From positions 124,001 through 188,000 of the forward strand of contig JAIOYF010000007.1 of assembly GCA_021741245.1 (NCBI GenBank): DNA of 64,000 nucleotides, given 5' to 3'. The notes beneath the pieces are model-generated. The model was not told the DNA's origin, did not search any database, and saw only the letters and a program-made list of their open reading frames with translations. Position numbers and translations under genes: made by a program. Source of the stretch: Paracoccaceae bacterium (GTDB lineage: Bacteria > Pseudomonadota > Alphaproteobacteria > Rhodobacterales > Rhodobacteraceae). This document shows, piece by piece, positions 47,120-56,468 of this stretch (position 1 is its first letter; each line of letters starts with the position of its first letter).

Positions 47120-47235
47120 CCAAGCCGCCTTCCCCCGCACCTGTGCAAAAGCCATCCCTTTTGGCCCGAATCTTTCCACCCCTCACCCCAGAACAGACAG
47201 CGGTTCTTATCGCTGTCAAACTTCCCTGCTGTTAA
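47116..47235 (+). CDS. 39-residue small protein ending Cys-Cys, within the cox operon
   Basis: A short reading frame whose ATG overlaps the coxF stop codon (ATGA), the same coupling used throughout this operon, with AGGGGCAGG just upstream as a ribosome-binding site. It ends nine bases before the coxG start. The product is Pro-rich at the N-terminus (MTKPPSPAPVQKP), has a middle hydrophobic part (LLARIFPPL and AVLIAVKL) and ends PCC. Two terminal cysteines could bind a metal or attach to a partner. I do not recognise a family; it may be chance, but placement argues for translation. Confidence 0.5.
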   Translation: MTKPPSPAPVQKPSLLARIFPPLTPEQTAVLIAVKLPCC

Positions 47236-47244
47236 GGAATTCCC

Positions 47245-47700
47245 ATGGATCTGTCTGACGAAATCCGTATCCCGGCCCCACGTGCCCGCGTCTATGCCGC
47301 CCTGCAAGACGCAGAGATCCTGCGCGCCTGCATCCCCGGATGCGAAGAGTTGATCAAGAATTCAGATACGGATCTGGAGGCCAAGGTGGTCTTCAAGGTG
47401 GGCCCCGTAAAGGCGCGCTTCGCCGGTAAAGTCACCTTGAACCCCGAAAGCCCGCCTGAGCGTTTCACGCTGCAAGGCGAAGGCTCTGGCGGGGTGGCAG
47501 GGTTTGCCAAGGGTGGCGCGGTTGTCACCTTGGAAGACCTCGGAGAGGAAACCCTGCTGCGCTATGAGGCCAAGGCAGAGATCGGCGGCAAGCTGGCACA
47601 ACTGGGGTCCCGCCTGCTGCAAGGCACCGCCAAGAAACTGGCAGGCAATTTCTTTGAGACCTTTCAGCAAACCCTGGCGGATGAGGTTGAAAAGGCCTAA
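47245..47700 (+). CDS. coxG: CoxG, SRPBCC-fold membrane-recruitment protein
   Basis: A 151-residue protein of the CoxG (polyketide-cyclase/SRPBCC) family, with RVYAALQDAEILRACIPGCEEL, VVFKVGPVKARFAGKVTL and GKLAQLGSRLLQGTAKKLAGNFF. In known systems CoxG anchors CO dehydrogenase at the membrane, allowing electron delivery to quinones. Usual full-length CoxG proteins carry a longer C-terminal region; this one is the short form. AAGGAA lies six bases upstream. A 7-bp hairpin (47692-47713) covers the stop codon and may end the operon. Confidence 0.93.
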   Translation: MDLSDEIRIPAPRARVYAALQDAEILRACIPGCEELIKNSDTDLEAKVVFKVGPVKARFAGKVTLNPESPPERFTLQGEGSGGVAGFAKGGAVVTLEDLGEETLLRYEAKAEIGGKLAQLGSRLLQGTAKKLAGNFFETFQQTLADEVEKA

Positions 47701-47816
47701 GGCAACAGGCCTTCGAGCGATCCCCGGATTACAAGGTGCCGCACAAAACAATTGGCATCAACAAACCCCTCGGCGGCTGCTAGAACGAAGGGACAATCGT
47801 TTTCGGAGGCCCCGCA

Positions 47817-49475
47817 ATGCTTGCAGACCGCATCATCACCAACGCCCGCGTTCTGACGATGAACCCCGCCCAGCCAAGGGCCGAGGCTGTTGCGATGTCT
47901 GCCGGCAAGATTCTGGCTGTGGGGATGCGCGCCGAGATTGAGGCCCTTGCGGGGCCCTTGACTGAGATCATTGATGCAAATGGTGCAACAGTTCTTCCCG
48001 GATTTGTCGAAAGCCATTTGCATTTGGGTCTGGGTGGCGCGGAACTGTCGCACCTGCATGTAACGGGCCTGCGCGGCCAAGACGCTTTGGCGCAGGCCTT
48101 TCGCAGCTTTGCCCGAAAGAACCCCGACCGACCCCTGTTGATGGCGCAGGGTGCGGATTATGCCATGCTGGATCATCCGGTAACGCGGCACGATCTGGAC
48201 GCGATAGTGCCAGACCGCCCCATCGCCATGACCGCCCATGACCATCACACGGTTTGGGCCAATACGGCCGCCTTGCGGTCTGCGGGCATTTTGGGCGGCT
48301 TGCAAACCCCGCATGGGCATGAGGTTGTCATGGGCGCGGATGGCCTTGCCTCGGGGGAACTGCGCGAGTTTGAGGCCTTTGCCCCCATCATCGCCTTGGG
48401 CGGCGAGACACGGCTTAACCTTGGCATCGCCACTGGGGCCGAACCGTCCCCTTGGCCAGATGCAGCAGAACGGGCCATCGACAAGGCCAAGATCCTTGAC
48501 GGTCTGCGCCACTGCGCCGCGCATGGCATCACCTCGATGGTGAATATGGATGGCAACCGCTACACGTTGGAGTTGCTGCGCGAGATACAGGCCGAAGGGA
48601 ACCTTTTGGCGCGCGTAAAGGTGCCGTTTCACCTTAAACCCCATATGGATCTGTCAGAACTGGACCGCGCCGAGGCGATGATGCGGGATTTCAATGACGA
48701 ATGGTTGCAGTCGGGCTTTGTGAAAATGTTCATGGACGGCGTTGTCGACAGCCGCACCGCCTTTATGCTGAACGACTATCCCGACTTGCCCGGCCATCGA
48801 TCAGAGCCGTTGTTCTCACCCAGACGCTTTTGCGAGGTCGCGACCGAGATTGATCGGCGGGGGCTTCAGATTGCCGTCCATGCCATCGGCGATGCTGCGG
48901 TTCGAACAACGATTGATGGATATGAGGCTGCGCAAATCGCGAATGGCAAACGCGACAGTCGTCACCGGATCGAACATATCGAACTGATCGACCGCGCCGA
49001 CATCGCCCGATTGGGCCAATTGGGGATTACCGCCAGCCTGCAACCGCCCCATCCCCCCGGTGCACTGGACTTTCCACTGATGCCCACGCTGGAGCGGATC
49101 GGAAGGGCGCGTTGGCCCGATGCCTACCTGTGGAAGACTCTTGCCATGGCCGGCGCCCCCGTTGCTTTTGCCTCCGATTGGCCGGTGACGGATGTGTCAG
49201 TGATGCGCGGACTTCAAGCCGCACTGACCCGCGCCCCCTATGAGGGCTGCGGCGATGAACGCCTGACCCTTATGGAAAGCCTGCGCGCCTATACGGCCGG
49301 CGGTGCATGGGCCGCGCACCGCGAACACGTCACGGGTCGGCTGGTGCCGGGATTGGCAGCAGACCTTGTGATGCTGGATGTTGATCTGGAAACAACGCCG
49401 GCCAACAGGCTCGGTCATTGCGCCGTTATGCTGACGATCTGCGGTGGGACGGTTACATACCGCCACGGGGCGTAA
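47817..49475 (+). CDS. Amidohydrolase family 3 (YtcJ-like) protein
   Basis: A 552-residue metal-dependent amidohydrolase with LPGFVESHLHLGLG (metal His pair), HDHHTVWANTAAL, VKMFMDGVVDSRTA, AVHAIGDAAVRTTIDGYE, HRIEHIELID, ASDWPVTDVS and a C-terminal LVPGLAADLVMLDVD. This is the layout of the YtcJ-like group (amidohydrolase_3), whose characterised members cleave N-formyl or amide bonds. The substrate is unknown. It follows coxG by 116 bases in the same direction, but nothing links it to CO oxidation. Confidence 0.9.
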   Translation: MLADRIITNARVLTMNPAQPRAEAVAMSAGKILAVGMRAEIEALAGPLTEIIDANGATVLPGFVESHLHLGLGGAELSHLHVTGLRGQDALAQAFRSFARKNPDRPLLMAQGADYAMLDHPVTRHDLDAIVPDRPIAMTAHDHHTVWANTAALRSAGILGGLQTPHGHEVVMGADGLASGELREFEAFAPIIALGGETRLNLGIATGAEPSPWPDAAERAIDKAKILDGLRHCAAHGITSMVNMDGNRYTLELLREIQAEGNLLARVKVPFHLKPHMDLSELDRAEAMMRDFNDEWLQSGFVKMFMDGVVDSRTAFMLNDYPDLPGHRSEPLFSPRRFCEVATEIDRRGLQIAVHAIGDAAVRTTIDGYEAAQIANGKRDSRHRIEHIELIDRADIARLGQLGITASLQPPHPPGALDFPLMPTLERIGRARWPDAYLWKTLAMAGAPVAFASDWPVTDVSVMRGLQAALTRAPYEGCGDERLTLMESLRAYTAGGAWAAHREHVTGRLVPGLAADLVMLDVDLETTPANRLGHCAVMLTICGGTVTYRHGA

Positions 49476-49510
49476 CCCCCTGCCCCACCTGACAAACCTT
49501 TCAAACAAAA

Positions 49511-49536
49511 GGTCCGCCCCAATCATGGAGCGGACC
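49511..49536 (-). terminator. Terminator after rplQ (end of the alpha operon)
   Basis: On the minus strand, GGTCCGCTCC pairs with GGGGCGGACC (10 positions with one G-U pair) around a six-base loop and is followed by TTTTGTTTG. As plus-strand RNA the same site has a C-A mismatch and no T-run, so it works for rplQ rather than for the amidohydrolase gene. Confidence 0.75.
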
Positions 49537-49565
49537 AATTCAGTGCACTTAACGTTGGCGCAGGC

Positions 49566-49976
49566 TTACGCCTCGGCAGCTTCGGTGCGTGCGTGGTCTG
49601 CGGCGCCTTTGGCCGACGGATCGCGATCCACGAATTCGATGATGGCCATAGGAGCCATGTCGCCATAGCGGAAGCCAGCTTTCAGAACGCGAACATAACC
49701 GCCCTGACGCTCTTTATAGCGCGGCCCCAGAATTTCGAACAGACGGGCCACATATTGCTCTTGCTTGAGCTGCGCACCAGCCTGACGGCGGGCATGCAAA
49801 TCGCCGCGCTTGGCCAGCGTGATCAGCTTTTCGATGATCGGGCGCAGTTCTTTTGCCTTTGGCAAGGTGGTCTTGATCTGCTCGTGCTCGATCAAGCTGC
49901 CGGCCATGTTTGCGAACATCGCTTTGCGGTGTTCGTGGGTGCGGTTCAGTTTGCGGTAACCGTTAGAGTGACGCAT
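49566..49976 (-). CDS. rplQ: 50S ribosomal protein bL17
   Basis: A 136-residue bL17 with the canonical start [24 protein letters not shown] and the [16 protein letters not shown]-terminal block. It is the last gene of the alpha operon, 169 bases after rpoA, and is followed by a terminator. The C-terminal Ala/Glu tail is a usual alphaproteobacterial extension. Confidence 0.98.
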   Translation of the reverse strand: MRHSNGYRKLNRTHEHRKAMFANMAGSLIEHEQIKTTLPKAKELRPIIEKLITLAKRGDLHARRQAGAQLKQEQYVARLFEILGPRYKERQGGYVRVLKAGFRYGDMAPMAIIEFVDRDPSAKGAADHARTEAAEA

Positions 49977-50087
49977 GGAAATCTCCTATTCGCGTGTTTT
50001 GCTTTGTCCGGCAGGACCTACGATTGGCCTGCTCACCTTGGGGTCTTGTGACCCATGTTTTCCCCGGACGCCCGGGCATTTAGTACA

Positions 50088-50117
50088 CCCCACCCCTTCC
50101 GTGCAGAGGGGGTGGGG
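50088..50117 (-). other. GC-rich hairpin between rpoA and rplQ
   Basis: CCCCACCCC and GGGGTGGGG form a 9-bp stem around a 12-base loop, 29 bases after the rpoA stop. No T-run follows on the minus strand (TGTACTAAATG), so it may modulate relative rpoA/rplQ levels rather than stop transcription. Confidence 0.5.
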
Positions 50118-50133
50118 CTAAGAGAGTAACCTC

Positions 50134-50157
50134 TTAGAACTGATCTTAGAACTGATC
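50134..50157 (-). repeat. 12-bp tandem duplication at the 3' end of rpoA
   Basis: TTAGAACTGATC occurs twice in a row (50134-50145 and 50146-50157). On the coding strand this is GATCAGTTCTAA repeated, so the last three residues of RpoA (Asp-Gln-Phe) and its stop codon are duplicated in frame. Confidence 0.85.
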
Positions 50158-51162
50158 TTCGAAGCGCTTTGCCAGATCTTCGATGTTTTCTGGCGGCCAA
50201 TCTTCGACTTCCATGCCAAGGTGCAGGCCCATACCGGACAGCACTTCCTTGATTTCGTTCAAGGATTTGCGGCCAAAGTTCGGGGTGCGCAGCATCTCGG
50301 CTTCGGTTTTCTGGATCAGATCACCGATATAAACGATGTTGTCGTTCTTAAGGCAGTTTGCCGAACGGACAGAAAGTTCCAGTTCATCAACCTTCTTGAG
50401 GAGCAGCGGGTTGAATTCAAGCCCTGCATCCACTTCGCCCAGTTTCGCCGATTCAGGTTCGTCAAAGTTGACGAAGATCGACAGCTGGTCCTGAATGATC
50501 CGCGCAGCATAAGCCACAGCATCATCCGGGGTCAGCGAGCCATCGGTTTCAACCTTCATCGTCAGCTTGTCATAGTCCAACACTTGGCCCTCACGGGTGG
50601 GTTGAACTTCGTAGCTGATTTTCTTGACCGGCGAGTAGATCGCATCAATCGGGATCAAACCGATCGGGGCATCTTCTGGCCGGTTCTTGTCGGCCGAGAC
50701 ATAGCCTTTGCCGGTGCTGACGGTCAGTTCCATGAACACATCCGCGCCATCGTCAAGGTGGCAGATAACGTGTTCCTTGTTCAGGATCTCGATCCCGTTG
50801 GATTCCGAAATGTCACCAGCGGTCACGACGCCCGGCCCCTTGGCCGAGATCGTCAGGCGCTTTGGCCCTTCGACTTCCATCTTGATCGAGACACCTTTGA
50901 GATTCAGCACGATGTCGGTGACGTCTTCACGCACACCTGCAACGCTAGAAAACTCGTGCAGCACGTTGTCGATTTGCACCGATGTAATAGCTGCGCCTTG
51001 CAGCGAACTCATCAGCACCCGGCGCAGGGCATTGCCCAACGTCAAGCCAAAGCCGCGCTCCAGCGGTTCTGCAATCACTGTTGCAACACGCGCCGGGTCT
51101 GCACCTGGTTTTACAACCAATTGCGTCGGCTTAATGAGTTCCTGCCAGTTCTTATGGATCAT
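50146..51162 (-). CDS. rpoA: DNA-directed RNA polymerase alpha subunit
   Basis: A 338-residue alpha subunit. The N-terminal dimerisation domain carries [29 protein letters not shown]. After a flexible linker comes the C-terminal domain with [26 protein letters not shown], the helix-hairpin-helix that binds UP elements and activators. It is located between rpsK and rplQ as in most bacteria. Confidence 0.98.
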   Translation of the reverse strand: MIHKNWQELIKPTQLVVKPGADPARVATVIAEPLERGFGLTLGNALRRVLMSSLQGAAITSVQIDNVLHEFSSVAGVREDVTDIVLNLKGVSIKMEVEGPKRLTISAKGPGVVTAGDISESNGIEILNKEHVICHLDDGADVFMELTVSTGKGYVSADKNRPEDAPIGLIPIDAIYSPVKKISYEVQPTREGQVLDYDKLTMKVETDGSLTPDDAVAYAARIIQDQLSIFVNFDEPESAKLGEVDAGLEFNPLLLKKVDELELSVRSANCLKNDNIVYIGDLIQKTEAEMLRTPNFGRKSLNEIKEVLSGMGLHLGMEVEDWPPENIEDLAKRFEDQF

Positions 51163-51281
51163 GCTGTCGCCTCCATCCTTGTTCTTCCGCCCATGTCCAG
51201 CAAGCGGATGAACGCCCGAGGGTCCTTGAATGCCGAAATCAGGCCGCGCGAAATCGCACGGCCTGACCTAATTTAAAATAG

Positions 51282-51674
51282 TTAGACGCGGCGACGCTTT
51301 GGCGGGCGGCAACCGTTGTGCGCCAGCGGGGTCACGTCGCGAATAGAGGTGATGTTGAACCCGACTGCAGCCAAGGCCCGCAGCGCCGATTCACGGCCCG
51401 AACCCGGACCTTGCACTTCAACTTCCAACGTCTTCACACCATGTTCCTGTGCCTTGCGGCCCGCATCTTCAGCGGCCATCTGCGCGGCGTAAGGTGTCGA
51501 TTTACGCGACCCCTTGAAACCCATTGTGCCCGACGACGACCAAGAGATCGCGTTGCCCTGCACGTCGGAGATCAGAATTTTGGTGTTGTTGAACGACGAG
51601 TTCACATGCGCCACACCAGCGGCGATGTTCTTGCGTTCTTTTTTCTTGGTACGAGCTTTTGTATCGCGTGCCAT
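51282..51674 (-). CDS. rpsK: 30S ribosomal protein uS11
   Basis: A 130-residue uS11 with a basic N-terminus ([16 protein letters not shown]), [33 protein letters not shown] and the conserved C-terminus [15 protein letters not shown]. It lies 15 bases after rpsM and 119 bases before rpoA. Confidence 0.98.
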   Translation of the reverse strand: MARDTKARTKKKERKNIAAGVAHVNSSFNNTKILISDVQGNAISWSSSGTMGFKGSRKSTPYAAQMAAEDAGRKAQEHGVKTLEVEVQGPGSGRESALRALAAVGFNITSIRDVTPLAHNGCRPPKRRRV

Positions 51675-51689
51675 TGAACTGTCCTCCCC

Positions 51690-52058
51690 TTACTTCTTCT
51701 TGCCAGCGATGGCTTTTGCGGGGCCCTTGCGGGTACGAGCGTTCGTGTGCGTGCGCTGACCGCGGACCGGAAGGCCCTTACGGTGACGCAGGCCGCGATA
51801 GCAACCAAGATCCATCAGACGCTTGATGTTCATCGACACTTCACGGCGAAGGTCGCCTTCAACGGTGAAGTTTGCGTCGATGAATTCGCGGATGGAAAGA
51901 ACTTCGGCATCCGACAACTGATTGATGCGACGCGCGCGATCAATGTTGAGCGATGCACAGATGGTTTCCGCATTATGCGGGCCGATCCCCGTGATATAGG
52001 TCAGGGCGATTGGAACCCGTTTGTTTGTCGGAATGTTAACGCCAGCAATACGTGCCAC
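51690..52058 (-). CDS. rpsM: 30S ribosomal protein uS13
   Basis: A 122-residue uS13 with [25 protein letters not shown] and the basic [22 protein letters not shown] block near the end that contacts rRNA at the subunit interface. First gene of the alpha operon; a promoter-like sequence lies 130 bases upstream. Confidence 0.98.
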   Translation of the reverse strand: MARIAGVNIPTNKRVPIALTYITGIGPHNAETICASLNIDRARRINQLSDAEVLSIREFIDANFTVEGDLRREVSMNIKRLMDLGCYRGLRHRKGLPVRGQRTHTNARTRKGPAKAIAGKKK

Positions 52059-52187
52059 GCGTGTGTCCTTTTCTCAGTTGCGGTTCCGTAGTGCCAGAAC
52101 CTTTTTTCACAACGATGCAGAGCATCTTGCCCTACATCCCGAATCCCATAGTGGGAGCCCTGCCACGATTCCGTATCAGGACGGTGT

Positions 52188-52216
52188 GCTGTATGGGCAT
52201 TTGACCGGCCCGTCAA
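52188..52216 (-). promoter_or_regulatory. Candidate promoter of the alpha operon (rpsM-rpsK-rpoA-rplQ)
   Basis: On the minus strand TTGACG (52216-52211) is followed after 17 bases by TACAGC (52193-52188), in the 178-base gap between adk and rpsM. The -35 matches five of six positions, the -10 three. Placement upstream of the first alpha-operon gene supports it. Confidence 0.4.
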
Positions 52217-52236
52217 GGCCGACACCGACAATTTTA

Positions 52237-52884
52237 CTATTTGTCAAGAATTTTCGCGATAGCTTCGCCAACAGCGTCCATTTCCGCCAAACCATCCACC
52301 GACTCAAGCTGCCCCTTGGCGTAGTAATAGCCGATCAGGGGTGACGTTTTCTTGTAGTATTCCATGAGGCGGGTCTTGAGGGCATCTGCGTTATCATCGG
52401 CCCGGCGCTTCAGATCATGGCTGCCACAGACATCGCAGGTTCCGTCAACCTTTGTTGGCCGGGTCACGTCATGGTAGACTTCCCCACAGGCACCACAGGT
52501 AAAGCGCCCGGTGATGCGGGCAACCAGTGCCGCATCATCAACCTGCATCTCGATCACGCTATCAAGCGTTTGCCCTGTCCGCGCCAAAAGCGCAGCCAAA
52601 GCATCAGCCTGTTTGAGCGTGCGCGGGAAGCCGTCAAAAATGAACCCCCCACCTGACTCGGCCGCAAGCTTTTCCTCAATCAGACCGATGACAATCTCAT
52701 CGGTCACAAGCTGGCCACGCTCCATCACTTCGGCGACCAGCTTACCCATTTCGGTTCCGCTCGTCTTGGCCTCACGCAGCATGTCACCGGTCGACAATTG
52801 CACCATGGCGCGTTCATCGACCAGACGTTTGGCCTGCGTCCCTTTTCCGGCCCCCGGGGGCCCAAGAAGAATGATATTGGCCAT
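52237..52884 (-). CDS. adk: Adenylate kinase
   Basis: A 215-residue long-form adenylate kinase with P-loop [28 protein letters not shown], and a LID domain that binds zinc through four cysteines (CGACGEVY and CDVCG). It equilibrates ATP, ADP and AMP. It follows secY by five bases, the common secY-adk order. The 178-base gap to rpsM has a promoter-like sequence. Confidence 0.97.
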   Translation of the reverse strand: MANIILLGPPGAGKGTQAKRLVDERAMVQLSTGDMLREAKTSGTEMGKLVAEVMERGQLVTDEIVIGLIEEKLAAESGGGFIFDGFPRTLKQADALAALLARTGQTLDSVIEMQVDDAALVARITGRFTCGACGEVYHDVTRPTKVDGTCDVCGSHDLKRRADDNADALKTRLMEYYKKTSPLIGYYYAKGQLESVDGLAEMDAVGEAIAKILDK

Positions 52885-52889
52885 ACTCG

Positions 52890-54248
52890 TTACCGCCTTG
52901 CCGGGGCCTTGTTGCCCGTGCGTTTTTTGCCGCGCAGCTGCGACTTTTCAATGAGGCCTTCGTACTGATGGGCAAGAAGGTGAGATTGAACCTGATTGAT
53001 CGTGTCCATCGTCACGGAAACCACAATCAAGACCGAGGTGCCGCCAAAGTAGAACGGAATGGCGAATTGGCTGCGCAGGATCTCTGGCAGCAAACAGACT
53101 GCCGCAAGATAGGCTGCCCCCAACACCATGACGCGGGTCACAACGTATTCCAGATACTCTTCGGTCTTCTTGCCCGGACGGATACCGGGAATAAAGCCGT
53201 TCTGGTTCTTCAGATTCTCAGCCACATCTTCCACCTTGAACGCCACGTTGTAGGTGTAGAAATAGGTGAAGAACACGATCATGCCGGTAAAGAACAGCAG
53301 GTACAAAGGCTGACCCGGACCAAAATAGGCAAGGACGGTCGACATGATCGGACCGGTCGATGCCCCCGAAAAGGTCGAGATCGTGGTTGGCAGCAGCAAC
53401 AGCGACGAGGCAAAGATCGCCGGGATAACGCCAGCCGGGTTCACCTTGACCGGCAAATGCGACGAGCCGCCGTCATAAACCTTCATGCCGACCTGACGCC
53501 GCGGGTATTGAATATGGATCTTGCGCAAGGCGCGCTCCATGAACACCACAAAGGCAATCACACCAACGATCATGACAATAACGCCAACAATCACTGCCGG
53601 AGATATCGCACCTGAACGGCCTTGGCTCAGGAACTGCGCAATGGCATTTGGGATTTCCGCGACGATTCCCACAAAGATGATCAAGGAAATGCCGTTGCCG
53701 ATGCCGCGTGCGGTAATCTGTTCACCCAGCCACATCAGGAACATCGTCCCCCCCACCAGCGTAATCACACAGGCGGCGATGAAAAACAGACCCGGCTCAT
53801 GTGCCAACCCGCCGCTTTGGATCGACACCGCGATCCCATAGGCTTGGAAAGTGGCAAGAAGCACGGTGCCATAGCGAGTGTATTGGTTCAGCTTTTTTCG
53901 ACCCTGCTCCCCCTCTTTCTTCATCTGCTCCAACGAGGGAACCATGGAAGACAAGAGTTGCACGATGATCGACGCGCTGATGTAGGGCATGATCCCAAGG
54001 GCAAAGATCCCCATCCGGCTGATCGCACCGCCGGTGAACATGTTCAAAATGCCCCCGATCCCCGCACCTGCGCTCTGCATGAACTCTCGCAGAGCCTGTC
54101 CATCGATGCCCGGCACGGGAATATAGGTGCCAAGCCGATAGACGATCAGCAATCCGATGGTAAAAAATATACGTTGGCGAAGGTCGGTGGCCTTGCCAAG
54201 GGCGCCCCAACTTAGGTTCGCCGCCATTTGCTCTGCAGCAGATGCCAT
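52890..54248 (-). CDS. secY: Protein translocase subunit SecY
   Basis: A 452-residue SecY with ten membrane segments. It has [27 protein letters not shown] at the start, the plug/TM2 region [31 protein letters not shown], a cytoplasmic loop with [27 protein letters not shown] and [16 protein letters not shown] near the end. It forms the SecYEG channel. It lies 114 bases after rplO. Confidence 0.98.
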   Translation of the reverse strand: MASAAEQMAANLSWGALGKATDLRQRIFFTIGLLIVYRLGTYIPVPGIDGQALREFMQSAGAGIGGILNMFTGGAISRMGIFALGIMPYISASIIVQLLSSMVPSLEQMKKEGEQGRKKLNQYTRYGTVLLATFQAYGIAVSIQSGGLAHEPGLFFIAACVITLVGGTMFLMWLGEQITARGIGNGISLIIFVGIVAEIPNAIAQFLSQGRSGAISPAVIVGVIVMIVGVIAFVVFMERALRKIHIQYPRRQVGMKVYDGGSSHLPVKVNPAGVIPAIFASSLLLLPTTISTFSGASTGPIMSTVLAYFGPGQPLYLLFFTGMIVFFTYFYTYNVAFKVEDVAENLKNQNGFIPGIRPGKKTEEYLEYVVTRVMVLGAAYLAAVCLLPEILRSQFAIPFYFGGTSVLIVVSVTMDTINQVQSHLLAHQYEGLIEKSQLRGKKRTGNKAPARR

Positions 54249-54362
54249 GTCCGGTCTCTTTCATGGGCAGCGCCGCCAAACCGTCTTCCGGTCGGCGGCG
54301 CGGGAAAACTTGTCAGTTATGTAAGCGGTCTGACGGCCGCTCACAATCCCTTATTCTGGACC

Positions 54363-54839
54363 TTATTCCGCAGCGGCCTTCGGAGCGCGGACAGTCAGCG
54401 TCCCACCAGCCGCCGTAACAGCCTCAACAGCGGCTGCTGATGCGCCTGCAACAACTAAGTTGACCTTCGCGGTGAAGGCGCCCTTGTTCAAGATACGGAT
54501 ACCGTCACGCTTGTGCCCGGTCAGGCCAGCGGCCACGAGCACGTCCTCTGTGATCTCTGCCTGTGCATCCAATTTGCCCAATGAGATAAATTTCTCGATA
54601 AGGCCAAGGTTCACAACGGCAAAGTCCAGACGGTTCGGCTTGTTGAAGCCGCGCTTTGGCAAACGACGATAAAGCGGCATCTGGCCGCCTTCGTATCCAC
54701 CAATCGCCACACCCGAACGTGATTTCTGGCCCTTGATACCACGGCCAGCGGTCTTACCCTTGCCCGAACCTGGGCCACGGGCTACGCGCTTTTTGCTCTT
54801 GGTCGCGCCGTCGTTGTCGGCAAGTTCATTCAATTTCAT
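54363..54839 (-). CDS. rplO: 50S ribosomal protein uL15
   Basis: A 158-residue uL15 with the start [53 protein letters not shown] and a C-terminal [13 protein letters not shown] block. AGGAG lies eight bases before ATG 54839; the longer open frame is not used. Unlike in most bacteria, the gene before it is not rpmD but a HEPN-type gene in the opposite direction, so rplO probably starts its own transcript. Confidence 0.98.
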   Translation of the reverse strand: MKLNELADNDGATKSKKRVARGPGSGKGKTAGRGIKGQKSRSGVAIGGYEGGQMPLYRRLPKRGFNKPNRLDFAVVNLGLIEKFISLGKLDAQAEITEDVLVAAGLTGHKRDGIRILNKGAFTAKVNLVVAGASAAAVEAVTAAGGTLTVRAPKAAAE

Positions 54840-54964
54840 GTCGCATACTCCTATGCCGGAACGTTCCCGCCTGCGACGGATGGGAACAACACGGCGATTA
54901 ATGATACCTGCATCCAAGGCGAACACAGATTTTGATTCCCATGGCCCAAGAAGGCCACTGGCGG

Positions 54965-54993
54965 CGTATAGACACTTGCCGTGAATACTGCAA
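54965..54993 (-). promoter_or_regulatory. Candidate promoter of rplO-secY-adk
   Basis: On the minus strand TTGCAG (54993-54988), 17 bases, then TATACG (54970-54965), about 125 bases before rplO in the gap shared with the divergent HEPN-type gene. Matches are modest, but a promoter is expected here because a terminator follows rpmD. Confidence 0.3.
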
Positions 54994-55027
54994 GTCTGGC
55001 CGCTTGGCGAAAACAGATCGGAACCAC

Positions 55028-55531
55028 ATGTCGACGAACGCTGCCTACCGCGCCGGCCTTGAACAGCAATTCCACAATGAATGGGTCACCTTCTTTGCGA
55101 CCTTTGCAAGGTTCGAGCACGCGCTGAAAAAGGCCCCCTACCTGAAGCACACAAAATCCGGCACCACAGCCGAGGCGGGCTGGCAAGGATTTGCCAATGA
55201 CCTCGGGCCGGAATTTCTGGATCTGTGCCGGACAGAGCCGGATCTGGAGAAACTGTTCACCAATCCGCCGATGCTGTTGAAAGTCGACCTTGGCGAGGCG
55301 ACCTCGTGGAAAAAGGCGCGGGCGATCAACTCCGTGGCCGATTTTTTCCAAGTCGTGAAAGATGTGCGCAACAACCTGTTCCATGGCGATATTCGCCCGC
55401 ATTCCGACCGCGAAGAGCGGCTGATCAAGGCCGCACAGCAGGTTCTGGATCTGGCGTGGAGCCATGCCTCAAAAAAGGCCGACAACCCAAAACTGGTCGA
55501 GTTTTGTGAGGCGTTTCGCTTCAAGGCATGA
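55028..55531 (+). CDS. HEPN-domain protein inside the ribosomal-protein cluster
   Basis: A 167-residue, mostly helical protein. The C-terminal half has [13 protein letters not shown], with Arg114 and His119 spaced as the R-x4-H motif of HEPN RNases and HEPN toxins. The N-terminal [25 protein letters not shown] (written here in part) gives the other helices. It is the only plus-strand gene of the region, opposite to the ribosomal genes, between rpmD and rplO. The ATG at 55028 is preferred by similarity of form; an in-frame ATG at 54941 would add 29 residues. No antitoxin (such as an MNT nucleotidyltransferase) is next to it. Whether it is an active RNase is unknown. Confidence 0.75.
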   Translation: MSTNAAYRAGLEQQFHNEWVTFFATFARFEHALKKAPYLKHTKSGTTAEAGWQGFANDLGPEFLDLCRTEPDLEKLFTNPPMLLKVDLGEATSWKKARAINSVADFFQVVKDVRNNLFHGDIRPHSDREERLIKAAQQVLDLAWSHASKKADNPKLVEFCEAFRFKA

Positions 55532-55638
55532 ACAAAGAGGCGAGGGCCGGGTCTGCTGTGCGGAAACGTTAGGACACGGCCTGCCACCCCATAAAGCGCA
55601 TAGTCCAAAGGCGCAACCTTACCCAACAGCACATAGCA

Positions 55639-55666
55639 AAACGCCCCACCTTGCGGCGGGGCGTTT
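55639..55666 (-). terminator. Terminator after rpmD, inside the ribosomal cluster
   Basis: Read as minus-strand RNA, CGCCCCGCC pairs with GGTGGGGCG (one G-U pair) around a GCAA loop and is followed by TTTT. As plus-strand RNA the G-U pair becomes an A-C mismatch. The structure therefore fits transcripts coming from rpmD, 22 bases downstream of its stop, and not those from the HEPN-type gene. Confidence 0.7.
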
Positions 55667-55687
55667 GCACTCAGAAGAAAGCGGAAC

Positions 55688-55885
55688 TTAGCCGCGCTCT
55701 TCGATGATTTTCACAAGATGCGCGATCTTGTTGACCATACCGCGCACAGCTGGGGTATCTTCCAGCTCACGTGTGCGGTGCATTTTATTCAGGCCAAGAC
55801 CCTTGAGGGTCGCGGTCTGAATTGCAGGCCGGCGTGCAGCCGATTTGATCTGCTGCACAACGATTGTTTTCTTGGTGTCCGCCAT
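55688..55885 (-). CDS. rpmD: 50S ribosomal protein uL30
   Basis: A 65-residue uL30 with [46 protein letters not shown] lies seven bases before ATG 55885, which lies just inside the end of rpsE. It is the last gene of an rpmC-to-rpmD run and is followed by a terminator. Confidence 0.97.
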   Translation of the reverse strand: MADTKKTIVVQQIKSAARRPAIQTATLKGLGLNKMHRTRELEDTPAVRGMVNKIAHLVKIIEERG

Positions 55886-55887
55886 GA

Positions 55888-56457
55888 TCAAGCCTCCTGC
55901 ACTTCAGCTTCGGGCTTCTTCAGAATCTCGGCCACTTTCTTGCCGCGGCGAGCCGCAACCTGACGAGGCGAAGTTTCCGATTTCAGACCGTCGATGGTCG
56001 CACGGATCATGTTGTACGGGTTCGAAGTGCCGATCGACTTTGCAACCACGTCCTGGATGCCAAGCATCTCGAACACAGCGCGCATCGGTCCACCTGCGAT
56101 GATCCCGGTACCGGCAACAGCCGTCCGCATCACAACCTTGCCGGCGCCGTGGCGACCTTCCATGTCGTGGTGCAGGGTGCGGGCGTCCTTCATAGGCACG
56201 CGGATCATCTGGCGCTTGGCCTGTTCCGTTGCCTTCCGGATCGCCTCGGGCACTTCTTTCGCTTTGCCCTTGCCGAAGCCTACACGACCACGCTGGTCGC
56301 CGACCACGACGAGTGCCGCAAAGCCAAAGCGCTTGCCGCCCTTGACGGTTTTCGAAACGCGGTTGATCGCGACCAGACGGTCAGCGAATTCTGGCGTTTC
56401 CTCGCGGGTTTCCTGACGACGATCGCCGCCACGGCCCCGGTTTTCACGTTCTGCCAT
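55888..56457 (-). CDS. rpsE: 30S ribosomal protein uS5
   Basis: A 189-residue uS5 with [53 protein letters not shown] and [15 protein letters not shown]. The start is ATG 56457, with GAGGAG upstream, rather than a TTG two codons earlier. The N-terminal Arg/Gly-rich stretch is typical of alphaproteobacteria. Confidence 0.98.
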   Translation of the reverse strand: MAERENRGRGGDRRQETREETPEFADRLVAINRVSKTVKGGKRFGFAALVVVGDQRGRVGFGKGKAKEVPEAIRKATEQAKRQMIRVPMKDARTLHHDMEGRHGAGKVVMRTAVAGTGIIAGGPMRAVFEMLGIQDVVAKSIGTSNPYNMIRATIDGLKSETSPRQVAARRGKKVAEILKKPEAEVQEA

Positions 56458-56468
56458 ATCCAAACTCC

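Noticed and set aside
52059-52236. rpmJ (bL36) between adk and rpsM
   Set aside because: bL36 is sometimes near secY/adk, but no 37-41-codon frame with its Cys/His motif exists on the minus strand in this gap.
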